Shown piece by piece: positions 1 to 6,318 of a stretch of DNA of 11,151 nt. The stretch spans positions 1 through 11,151 of the forward strand of contig JANYGR010000121.1 in assembly GCA_025359355.1 (NCBI GenBank), written 5' to 3'. Positions within the stretch are counted from its first letter, which is position 1. Every line of letters begins with the position of its first letter. Below the pieces are notes generated by a model that made no database searches, was not told the origin of the DNA, and was given only the letters and a program-made list of their open reading frames with translations. The position numbers were made by a program, and so were the translations under genes. Origin of the DNA: Bacteroidota bacterium (GTDB lineage: Bacteria; Bacteroidota; Bacteroidia; B-17B0; Aurantibacillaceae).

Positions 1-2
1 GT

Positions 3-1031
3 TATGGCTTAGAAAATAAAAAAGAATATTATTATTTATTAGTTGCTGCAGGGCAAGGTACTTATGCTTGGAAAGATTATAATAACAACGACATTAAAGA
101 AATCAATGAATTTGAAATTGCACAGTTCTCCGATCAGGCTCTGTATATAAGGGTTTACACGCCAACCAATCAATACGTTAAAGTATTACACGATCAATTT
201 AGTTTTTCGTTAAATCTTCGCCCATCTGTTTTTATGAAAGATAGTGCCAGCAAGGCTTTAAAATTTATAAGTCGTTTTGCAACTCAATCTGTTTATCGGG
301 TAGATAAAAAATCGTATGATAATGGGGAATTATTTTCGTTTAATCCGTTTGATGTTAAACTGAATGATTCATTATTAACCGCCTTAAATTCATCATTAAG
401 ACAGAGTGTGTTTTTTAATCAAACAGGCGCTGTGTTTGGAACCGATTATACGTTTCAACATAATTTAACTAAACAATTATTAACCAATGGCTATGAAACA
501 CGAGGAAATACAACGCACGAATGGCGCATTCGTTGGAATGCTACAAGAGCTTGGAGTATTACGAGTACCAATATTGCTGGTAAAAAAACAAATACTGCCA
601 CGTATGCTAACACACGTAATTATGCAATAGAATATTATGATCTAGAACAAAAACTTAGTTATCAGCCAAACACATCTATGCGTTTGAGTGTTGTATATAA
701 ATACAACGTTAAACACAACGGCATTGAACTTGGCGGAGAGTATGCTACACTCAATGATTTTGGTTTAGAATTTAAGTTTAATAAATTAGATAAGGGAAGT
801 ATTACCGGTAAGGCTGATTTTATTTCTATATCATATACAGGCCTAGAAAACACGCCTGTGGCTTATGAAATGCTCAATGCCTTACATATAGGTTATAATT
901 ATACATGGGGATTAAGCTATCAGCGTAACTTAACAAATAACCTACAAATTAGTATTAACTATGATGGCAGAAAATCACCAAACACAAAAATTATTAATAT
1001 TGGCGGGGCTCAAATTAGAGCATTTTTTTAA
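3..1031 (+). CDS. Outer-membrane beta-barrel protein, C-terminal part (5' end outside window)
   Basis: The frame is open from base 3, so the first ATG at 234 is internal and the true start lies left of the window; 342 residues are visible. The first part has the acidic motif DYNNND followed by EINEFEIAQFSDQA and YIRVYTPTN, a signature I associate with large uncharacterised Bacteroidota surface/outer-membrane proteins. The rest consists of alternating polar and aromatic strands typical of a transmembrane beta-barrel (for example RLSVVYKYNV, NLQISINYDGR), and the protein ends in RAFF; a terminal Phe is the usual recognition signal for barrel assembly by BAM. The role is unknown. A TonB-dependent receptor is possible but no plug domain is visible. 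The stop codon is 3 bases from that of the convergent kinase gene, with no terminator hairpin between them. Confident about an outer-membrane barrel, not about the family. Confidence 0.8.
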   Translation, partial: YGLENKKEYYYLLVAAGQGTYAWKDYNNNDIKEINEFEIAQFSDQALYIRVYTPTNQYVKVLHDQFSFSLNLRPSVFMKDSASKALKFISRFATQSVYRVDKKSYDNGELFSFNPFDVKLNDSLLTALNSSLRQSVFFNQTGAVFGTDYTFQHNLTKQLLTNGYETRGNTTHEWRIRWNATRAWSITSTNIAGKKTNTATYANTRNYAIEYYDLEQKLSYQPNTSMRLSVVYKYNVKHNGIELGGEYATLNDFGLEFKFNKLDKGSITGKADFISISYTGLENTPVAYEMLNALHIGYNYTWGLSYQRNLTNNLQISINYDGRKSPNTKIINIGGAQIRAFF

Positions 1032-1034
1032 CGC

Positions 1035-2273
1035 TTAGCCCTGAAATGATAAATGAAGTACAGCACCATTTTCAGTCCTAAAAGCAACATCTGCATCTAT
1101 TTGATCCGCTAATGATTCTATGAGTGATAAACCCAAAGACGTGTCTTTTCGTTTATCGATATTGGAATAACCCCTACCATTATCAGCAAACGAAATATGC
1201 ACCTTATCATAAATAATTTGCATTTTAATTTTAATAATTGGCTTATCGACGGTATCGTTAAAAGCATGCTTCAAAGAATTGGTAACTGCCTCGTTAATAA
1301 TTAAACCTATAGGCACAGCACGCGTTAATTCCATTTCTATAAACTCTAACTCTTCCTGTATCTCTATTGGATTTGTTTTGGTTGGCAGACTTCTTACAAT
1401 TTCTGCTATTAATTCTGAAAGATATGTCTTGAAATTTATTTTGGATAGATTATCTTTTTTATACAAACGTTCATGTACCATCGAAATACTCATGACACGA
1501 TTACTAGACTCTATCATTAAATTTTTAGATACGTCGCAAGGTGCCTTTTCGGCTTGAAGATTTAGTAAGCCTGTAATAATTGCTAAATTATTTTTTACGC
1601 GATGTTGAATTTCAGCCAATAACGTTTCCTTTTCTTTAAGTGATTGTGCAATGATTACTTGAGATTCCTGCTGTTTTTTCAAAAGCCCTAAGGCTTCATC
1701 GTTTTGTCTGTTAATGAGCTTTACCACTAAATACACCAACATTATAGTGATGAAAAATGTAACGCAATTATTATAAACCATTAATGCTTTATTATCAGCT
1801 TCAGAAACCGTCGTGTTTTTTAAACTGTCAATGTCAAAAATCCATGCTGCCAAAAAACTAGTAGCAATCATCCCAAGGAGTATAAGCGTTCGTTTGTTTG
1901 CATTTGCCTTCGTGGGATTGTGAACCAAAGCAACACAAAAGATGAGAGGAAAATAATACAAGTAATTACCAACGTTAGTTTCGTACTGTTGAACAATCAC
2001 AAATACAGAAACGTTTGTGGTAAATACAAAAAGATAAGTGGCAGCTTCATAGTAGCCTTTGTAGTTTAAGATTAAAACAGTGGTAGCTGTAAATATCGAA
2101 AACATAGCAATAAATGTGGGATACTTAGCTTGTATGAAAAAAACTGTAGTTATGCCGGCAAGAGAACCTATTAAAGCAATCCAACCAAATAAATTAACCA
2201 TTCTGGCCTCGCGCTTTTCGTAAAATTCCATTTCGGATTTTACCCCAAGATTTATTAAGTTACCAAAAATCAT
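1035..2273 (-). CDS. Membrane sensor histidine kinase, HisKA_2 type
   Basis: A 412-residue sensor kinase expected in the inner membrane. The N-terminal half has about six hydrophobic segments (roughly residues 27-48, 52-70, 76-95, 102-118, 129-147, 166-186) with no recognisable periplasmic sensor domain. A short linker, probably coiled coil (about 188-220), leads to the phosphoacceptor motif EIQHRVKNNL with His224, typical of the HisKA_2/HWE-like group. The ATPase domain follows: N-box INEAVTNSLKHAF (326-338), G1 box DNGRG (364-368) and a G2-like region TSLGLSLIESLADQ (378-391). All residues needed for autophosphorylation appear present. No response regulator is encoded in the window, so the partner is unknown. 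A terminator separates the gene from leuS, so it is probably transcribed on its own. Met15 (base 2231) is an alternative start; neither has a clear ribosome binding site. Confidence 0.88.
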   Translation of the reverse strand: MIFGNLINLGVKSEMEFYEKREARMVNLFGWIALIGSLAGITTVFFIQAKYPTFIAMFSIFTATTVLILNYKGYYEAATYLFVFTTNVSVFVIVQQYETNVGNYLYYFPLIFCVALVHNPTKANANKRTLILLGMIATSFLAAWIFDIDSLKNTTVSEADNKALMVYNNCVTFFITIMLVYLVVKLINRQNDEALGLLKKQQESQVIIAQSLKEKETLLAEIQHRVKNNLAIITGLLNLQAEKAPCDVSKNLMIESSNRVMSISMVHERLYKKDNLSKINFKTYLSELIAEIVRSLPTKTNPIEIQEELEFIEMELTRAVPIGLIINEAVTNSLKHAFNDTVDKPIIKIKMQIIYDKVHISFADNGRGYSNIDKRKDTSLGLSLIESLADQIDADVAFRTENGAVLHLSFQG

Positions 2274-2322
2274 TTTACAGTTCGATATAAGGTTTCAAGA
2301 TAATCATTTTTTTCAAAAATAA

Positions 2323-2351
2323 AAATCCTGCAATGCTAAATTGCAGGATTT
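2323..2351 (-). terminator. Rho-independent terminator after leuS
   Basis: A perfect 12-bp stem (AAATCCTGCAAT at 2323-2334 and its complement at 2340-2351) with a 5-base loop lies 26 bases past the leuS stop codon. Read on the minus strand, the stem is followed by a T-rich run to about 2311, as expected for intrinsic termination of leuS. A short A-run on the other side could also give weak termination in the plus direction. It separates leuS from the kinase gene. Confidence 0.85.
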
Positions 2352-2376
2352 AAAAAACACAGATTACTAAATTAAT

Positions 2377-5300
2377 TTAAACCACCATATTCACAATCTT
2401 CTTGTGAACTACAATTACTTTTTTAGGTTCTTTCCCATCTAAAAATTTCGCCGTTTGTTCGTTGGCTCTTACTATAGTTTCTACTTCTTGAGTGCTTAAC
2501 GTAGCAGCTAACTCTAAAGTGAATTTTACTTTACCATTAAATGATACAGGATAATTAATAGTATCATCTACCAAGTACGCTTCATTAAACAGAGGAAAAG
2601 CAGCGGTCGAAATACTTTCTGTATGTCCTAATTGTTTCCACAACTCTTCGGCAATGTGCGGCGCATAAGGCGATAAGCAAATTAATAAAGGCTCTAAGAT
2701 GGCGCGTTTATTACATTTTGCATCCGTTAATTCATTGACACAAATCATAAAATTACTGACTGAAGTATTGAAAGAAAAACGCTCAATGTCTTCTGTAATT
2801 TTTTTAATCGTTTTATGTAAGGTTTTTAATTCGCCTTTGGTTGGTTCATCATTAGTAACATTAAACTGGTTGCTGAGCGTAGTCGAAGCGTCACTTTGAA
2901 CAGCTGGATAAAACAAACGCCATAGTTTTTTTAAGAAGCCGTGCACACCCGTAATACCATTGGTATTCCAAGGCTTGCTTTGTTCTAACGGACCTAAAAA
3001 CATTTCGTATAAACGCAAAGTATCTGAACCAAATTTTTCTGCAATGTCATCAGGTGTCACTACATTGTATTTTGATTTAGACATTTTTTCTACAACTTCT
3101 TTTAACTGAATAAAATCAGAGTTTAATTCCTCAGTAATAATAATTCCAAATTCTTCACAATCACTTTCATTTAAAAATTGGAAATCTGTAAATCGAGTAT
3201 GATCCTCAATCAACTTATTCAAATTTTCTTTAGTCAAAACATATTTACCATCTTGAAAATTCACATAATCAACAGGAATATGTATTTCTATGTCTTGGAA
3301 TGGTAATTTGCCAGAAAAATTCTTATCTAAAAGAAAAGTTCTTCTTGTACTTGGCATATTATTATCAAGCGTCACACTACCAATAGAAGTCGTTCTAGCC
3401 ATCATACTTAATCCCTGTATCATCCCTTGGTTAATCAACTTCTTCGCAGGTTCATCAATAGCAATGTGTCCAAGGTCTTTTAAAATTTTTGTCCAAAAAC
3501 GCACATACAATAAATGACCTGTAGCGTGCTCGCTGCCACCAATATATAAATCAACCTGTTTCCAATAGTCGGTTAATTTTTTACTCGCAAACTCAGTACT
3601 ATTGTGAGAATCCATATAACGGAGGAAGTACCAAGAGCTCCCCGCCCAACCTGGCATCGTAGAATGTTCGTAAGGGTAAGAAGCCCCACCTAAATCCTCC
3701 CCGTGGGGGAGGACTTGTAGCTGTGCATTCAGAGTAGTTTTAATTTTTAAAATGACGTTCTCTATATCATGAAGTATTTCTTCATTAGAAAATCTTATAA
3801 CAGAAAAGCCAACAGATTCTAATTCTTTTGTTCTAGCTTCATCATAGTCTTTTTGTTCCAAATGAATTTTACCATCAACTTCGATTACCAATTTAGCTTC
3901 AAGGCTAACAAAATCAACAATGCTAGCACCAATCACATGTTGTCTTCTGAATTTTACATCTAATGATTTTTTGCGAATAGCTTCCCATAAAATCTCTTCG
4001 GCTTCTGTTTGATTCTTTCTTAATTCTTGAGATTTTTCTTTTGTAAAGTTATACGATGAGTTCCCTGCTGTTTGCCAAGTATGCGGTTTCGCATCCTCTC
4101 CCCCTTGGGGAGAGTTAGAGAGGGGCTTATATCTCCAATTTTTCGCCCTCGCTAATGGTGGCTCACCATCTTCCGTTGGTAAGTATTTATCAACTTCCGG
4201 TAATACTAACGGTAACTCGCTTTCGTTTAACGCATACGGAATATCATTTTTATAATATACAGGAATTGGCTCTCCCCAATAACGTTGTCTTCCAAAAACC
4301 GCATCACGTAAGCGAAAATTCACTTTGCCTTTTCCTAAGCCTTGCTTTTCAATTTCAGCAATGGCTTTTTTCATAGCATCTTTTACCTCTAATCCATTTA
4401 AGAAATCAGAGTTAATTAATTTTCCTTCTTTCGCATCATACGACCCTTCGACTTCGCTCAGGGTGACATTCGATGTGCCCTGTACTACTTCTAAAATTGG
4501 TAAACCAAAATGTTTAGCAAAACTATAATCTCTGCTATCATGCGCCGGAACTGCCATCACGGCACCTGTTCCATAACCTGCTAATACATAATCACCAATC
4601 CAAATAGGAATTTGTTTACCAGTAAATGGATGCTCTACATAAGAACCTGTAAATACGCCTGTAATTTTATTGACGTCTGCTTGTCGCTCACGCTCACTTC
4701 TGTTTTTTGCAATCGTTACATATTCTTCAACAGCGGTTTTATTTTCGGCAGTAGTTAAGCCTGCTACTAATTCGTGCTCTGGCGCTAAGGTTACAAAGGA
4801 CACGCCAAAGATGGTATCTGGGCGTGTGGTGAAAACTTCGATGTACTCACTTGTCGTCCTCACCCCAGCCCTCTCCAAAGGAGAAGGAGCTGTTGCTGCT
4901 AATTCTTGTTTAATTTTTTCTAATACGGAATCTAAATTATTTTTTACTTCATTATTTGTAAATCTAATTACATTAAACCCATTTAACCTAAGTACAATTG
5001 TTCTTGCTTCATCAAGCTCTTGTTGTTCATTGCTATTATGGTATTCTCCATCAATTTCAACAATTAAGTGTTGGTCTAAGCATACAAAATCTGCAATAAA
5101 TTTATCAATAGGATGTTGTCTTCTAAATTTAACATCCAATTTTTTGTTTCGTAAAGCTTGCCAAATTATATCTTCTGTTTCTGTATAATTTTTACGGTTA
5201 GCTTTTGCTTTTTGTAATAAATCAACAGCAATTTCTTTTTTACCTGTTAAGTATGAAGGAGGCTCTGCTCCCCTCTCCTTAGGAGAGGGGTTGGGGGTGA

Positions 5301-6177
5301 GGACTTTAAACCTCAACGATGTTCCAACACTTTTTCCAATCCAATTACGTTGTGCATCTTTTAAACTTTCTGTCCAATCTAATGTATCTAAACCATCTAA
5401 CAAACGCTGTGCATAGGCTGTGATACGCATACTCCATTGTTTCATTAATTTACGTTCAACTGGATAACCACCACGTTCACTTACACCATCTTTAATTTCA
5501 TCGTTTGCTAAAACTGTACCTAGTTGCGGGCACCAGTTTACATAGGCTTCTCCTAAGTAAGCCATACGATACGCCATTAAAATATCTGATTGTTCTTTTT
5601 CAGAAAATGCTTTCCATTCTGCTGCCGTAAATGATTTTACATTTTCGTCGCATACAGCATTTACTTTAGTGTTTCCGTCGGTTTCAAACTCAGTAATTAA
5701 CGTTGAAATATTTTCAGCTTTGTTACTATTGTTGTTATACCAACTATTAAATATTTGTATAAAAATCCATTGTGTCCATTTGTAGTACTCGGGATTTGAT
5801 GTTCTTACTTCTCTATCCCAATCAAAGGAAAAGCCTATTTTATCTAACTGTTTGCGATATACAGCAATGTTTTGCTCTGTCGTGATTTTTGGATGTTGTC
5901 CTGTTTGAATGGCATATTGCTCCGCTGGCAAACCAAAGCTATCATAACCCATGGGATGCAACACATTGAATCCTTTATGACGTTTAAATCGAGCAATAAT
6001 GTCTGAAGCAATATAACCCAAAGGATGCCCCACGTGTAAACCAGCACCAGATGGGTATGGAAACATATCTAAGACATAATATTTTGGTTTATCACCACCA
6101 TCTTTAGCGGCAAAGGTTTTGTGTATTGCCCAATATGCTTGCCACTCGGTCTCTATTTTCTTAAAATCGTATTCCAT
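2377..6177 (-). CDS. leuS: Leucyl-tRNA synthetase with two in-frame nuclease-domain inserts and two short palindrome inserts
   Basis: Cytoplasmic class I aminoacyl-tRNA synthetase charging tRNA-Leu. Signatures in order: FPYPSGAGLHVGH (39-51, HIGH motif), FTTRPDTIFG (449-458) and AVPAHDSRD (542-550) of the CP1 editing domain with the conserved Asp550, RQRYWGEPIP (630-639), MPGWAGSSWYFLRYMD (841-856), GGSEHATGHLL (880-890), KMSKS (1031-1035), and a tRNA-binding C-terminal region ending at 1266. Bacteroidota LeuRS proteins are usually about 920-970 residues. The excess is explained by two 150-codon inserts, residues 292-441 and 684-833, each a DUF559-type endonuclease domain bounded by palindromic repeats. 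Two smaller in-frame palindromes encode residues 572-578 and 1097-1102. Removing the large inserts leaves 966 residues and joins native sequence (RFK to TSEYIEVFTTRP; NWRY to YPYEHSTMPG). All catalytic and editing motifs are intact, so the enzyme is probably functional. It starts 20 bases downstream of a possible promoter -7 box and ends before a strong terminator. Confidence 0.97.
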   Translation of the reverse strand: MEYDFKKIETEWQAYWAIHKTFAAKDGGDKPKYYVLDMFPYPSGAGLHVGHPLGYIASDIIARFKRHKGFNVLHPMGYDSFGLPAEQYAIQTGQHPKITTEQNIAVYRKQLDKIGFSFDWDREVRTSNPEYYKWTQWIFIQIFNSWYNNNSNKAENISTLITEFETDGNTKVNAVCDENVKSFTAAEWKAFSEKEQSDILMAYRMAYLGEAYVNWCPQLGTVLANDEIKDGVSERGGYPVERKLMKQWSMRITAYAQRLLDGLDTLDWTESLKDAQRNWIGKSVGTSLRFKVLTPNPSPKERGAEPPSYLTGKKEIAVDLLQKAKANRKNYTETEDIIWQALRNKKLDVKFRRQHPIDKFIADFVCLDQHLIVEIDGEYHNSNEQQELDEARTIVLRLNGFNVIRFTNNEVKNNLDSVLEKIKQELAATAPSPLERAGVRTTSEYIEVFTTRPDTIFGVSFVTLAPEHELVAGLTTAENKTAVEEYVTIAKNRSERERQADVNKITGVFTGSYVEHPFTGKQIPIWIGDYVLAGYGTGAVMAVPAHDSRDYSFAKHFGLPILEVVQGTSNVTLSEVEGSYDAKEGKLINSDFLNGLEVKDAMKKAIAEIEKQGLGKGKVNFRLRDAVFGRQRYWGEPIPVYYKNDIPYALNESELPLVLPEVDKYLPTEDGEPPLARAKNWRYKPLSNSPQGGEDAKPHTWQTAGNSSYNFTKEKSQELRKNQTEAEEILWEAIRKKSLDVKFRRQHVIGASIVDFVSLEAKLVIEVDGKIHLEQKDYDEARTKELESVGFSVIRFSNEEILHDIENVILKIKTTLNAQLQVLPHGEDLGGASYPYEHSTMPGWAGSSWYFLRYMDSHNSTEFASKKLTDYWKQVDLYIGGSEHATGHLLYVRFWTKILKDLGHIAIDEPAKKLINQGMIQGLSMMARTTSIGSVTLDNNMPSTRRTFLLDKNFSGKLPFQDIEIHIPVDYVNFQDGKYVLTKENLNKLIEDHTRFTDFQFLNESDCEEFGIIITEELNSDFIQLKEVVEKMSKSKYNVVTPDDIAEKFGSDTLRLYEMFLGPLEQSKPWNTNGITGVHGFLKKLWRLFYPAVQSDASTTLSNQFNVTNDEPTKGELKTLHKTIKKITEDIERFSFNTSVSNFMICVNELTDAKCNKRAILEPLLICLSPYAPHIAEELWKQLGHTESISTAAFPLFNEAYLVDDTINYPVSFNGKVKFTLELAATLSTQEVETIVRANEQTAKFLDGKEPKKVIVVHKKIVNMVV
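2872..2889 (-). repeat. Short palindromic repeat inserted in frame in leuS (copy B)
   Basis: GCTGAGCGTAGTCGAAGC shares the core CTGAGCG-(A/T)-AGTCGAAG with the complement of the repeat at 4444-4463. It encodes LeuRS residues 1097-1102 (ASTTLS) in the linker after the KMSKS-containing core, between RLFYPAVQ and NDEPTKGELKTLHKTIKK, where relatives, from memory, have a short acidic linker. This palindrome family is common in Bacteroidota genomes, mostly between genes; here it is read through as protein. Confidence 0.7.
3681..3713. repeat. Terminal inverted repeat of insert 2 (3' end in leuS sense)
   Basis: Begins AAGCCCC and contains a perfect 8-bp hairpin, TCCTCCCC (3695-3702) with its complement at 3706-3713 and loop GTG. 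Roughly 70% of positions match the complement of the repeat at 4096-4128. Confidence 0.8.
4096..4128. repeat. Terminal inverted repeat of insert 2 (5' end in leuS sense)
   Basis: Contains a perfect 8-bp hairpin, CTCTCCCC (4096-4103) with its complement at 4107-4114, then runs to GGGGCTT at 4122-4128, the inverse of the AAGCCCC that begins the partner repeat. In the leuS frame it is translated as KPLSNSPQGGE. Confidence 0.8.
4444..4463 (-). repeat. Short palindromic repeat inserted in frame in leuS (copy A)
   Basis: CCCTTCGACTTCGCTCAGGG is an imperfect palindrome with CCCT/AGGG ends. It encodes LeuRS residues 572-578 (TLSEVEG) in the editing-domain region between LPILEVVQG and DAKEGKLINSDF. 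LeuRS relatives have a short variable loop there. Its complement shares the core CTGAGCG-AGTCGAAG with the copy at 2872-2889, so one small element family has inserted twice in this gene. Confidence 0.75.
4856..4890. repeat. Terminal inverted repeat of insert 1 (3' end in leuS sense)
   Basis: Starts GTCCTCACCCC and continues CCCTCTCC-AAA-GGAGAAGG, an imperfect hairpin. It matches the complement of 5270-5304 over nearly its whole length with a few changes. Translated in leuS as PSPLERAGVR. Confidence 0.85.
5270..5304. repeat. Terminal inverted repeat of insert 1 (5' end in leuS sense)
   Basis: Contains a perfect 10-bp hairpin, CCCCTCTCCT (5270-5279) with AGGAGAGGGG (5281-5290) around a single T, then GGGGGTGAGGAC at the outer end. 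It is the inverse partner of 4856-4890 and is translated in leuS as VLTPNPSPKERG. Confidence 0.87.
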
Positions 6178-6203
6178 AAAAATGCTTTGTTTAATGCAAG
6201 TAA

Positions 6204-6211
6204 CAAAGATA
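6204..6211 (-). promoter_or_regulatory. Possible leuS promoter -7 element
   Basis: On the minus strand the sequence reads TATCTTTG, matching the Bacteroidota -7 consensus TAnnTTTG. It lies 26 bases upstream of the leuS start codon, leaving a short leader. No TTTG -33 box is found at the usual spacing, so support is only the -7 match and its position. Confidence 0.35.
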
Positions 6212-6258
6212 ATTTTTTGTTTAGGATATGGAAATAATTAAGAACAAAAGAATTCAAA

Positions 6259-6310
6259 TAACCGCAGAGTAGCGGAAGAGTGTGGGCAACTAAAGAGAAG
6301 GGTTGTGATT
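6259..6310. repeat. Degenerate intergenic repeat between acyltransferase and leuS
   Basis: TAACCGCAGAG at 6259-6269 is identical to bases 9305-9315 and is followed by purine-rich GCGGAAGAG and AAAGAGAAGGG. The pattern resembles the CCGCAGAG-type repeats scattered between genes in Bacteroidota, in decayed form. No coding potential is visible in the 141-base gap apart from the possible leuS promoter. Confidence 0.4.
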
Positions 6311-6318
6311 GTCGTCTA

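Larger units (their letters stand above)
3679..4128 (-). mobile_element. In-frame 450-base insert 2 in leuS: DUF559/Vsr-like nuclease domain with inverted-repeat ends
   Basis: LeuRS residues 684-833 are foreign to the family. They read KPLSNSPQGGE at one edge and LPHGEDLGGAS at the other (the translated end repeats), enclosing a DUF559-type domain at about 717-815: TEAEEILWEAIR, LDVKFRRQH, then the PD-(D/E)XK core with Asp755 in IVDFV, Glu766 and Asp768 in IEVDG, His772, and VIRFSNEE. Every core residue I would expect is present. The insert lies after RAKNWRY, where many bacterial LeuRS carry the ZN1 zinc hairpin, and before YPYEHSTMPGWAG. It contains no Met codon and no stop. No intein splice motifs are visible. 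About half of the domain residues match insert 1, so this is a diverged paralogue and not a recent copy. Boundaries are uncertain by a few bases. Confidence 0.88.
4855..5304 (-). mobile_element. In-frame 450-base insert 1 in leuS: DUF559/Vsr-like nuclease domain with inverted-repeat ends
   Basis: LeuRS residues 292-441 do not belong to LeuRS. The edges are translated end repeats (LTPNPSPKERG and PSPLERAGVR). Between them, at about 327-425, is a DUF559-type endonuclease domain: TETEDIIWQALR, LDVKFRRQH, Asp363 in IADFV, Glu374 and Asp376 in VEIDG, His380, then VIRFTNNE. This is the PD-(D/E)XK arrangement of Vsr-like nucleases with its core residues kept. The insert sits at the entry of the CP1 editing domain, eight residues before FTTRPDTIFG. 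There is no in-frame Met and no stop, so the nuclease is expected only as part of LeuRS. Intein motifs are absent. Deleting 450 bases restores frame and a normal LeuRS join (RFK to TSEYIEVF). Exact ends are uncertain by a few bases. Confidence 0.9.

Noticed and set aside
1020..1060. Bidirectional terminator between the convergent outer-membrane and kinase genes
   Set aside because: Only 3 bases lie between the stop codons and no stable hairpin with a T-run is visible.
4670..5188. Plus-strand 172-codon open frame across insert 1
   Set aside because: It is the complement of the nuclease insert and adjacent leuS, with no family-like features; the minus frame has clear LeuRS and DUF559 motifs.
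3679..5304. Inteins with a homing endonuclease
   Set aside because: No Cys/Ser plus block A at the N-edge, no His-Asn at the C-edge, and 150 codons are fully accounted for by end repeats and the nuclease domain.
3679..5304. Introns or sequencing errors explaining the long leuS
   Set aside because: The frame is open throughout, both inserts are multiples of 3, and each has coherent protein similarity and symmetric ends; no intron structure is visible.
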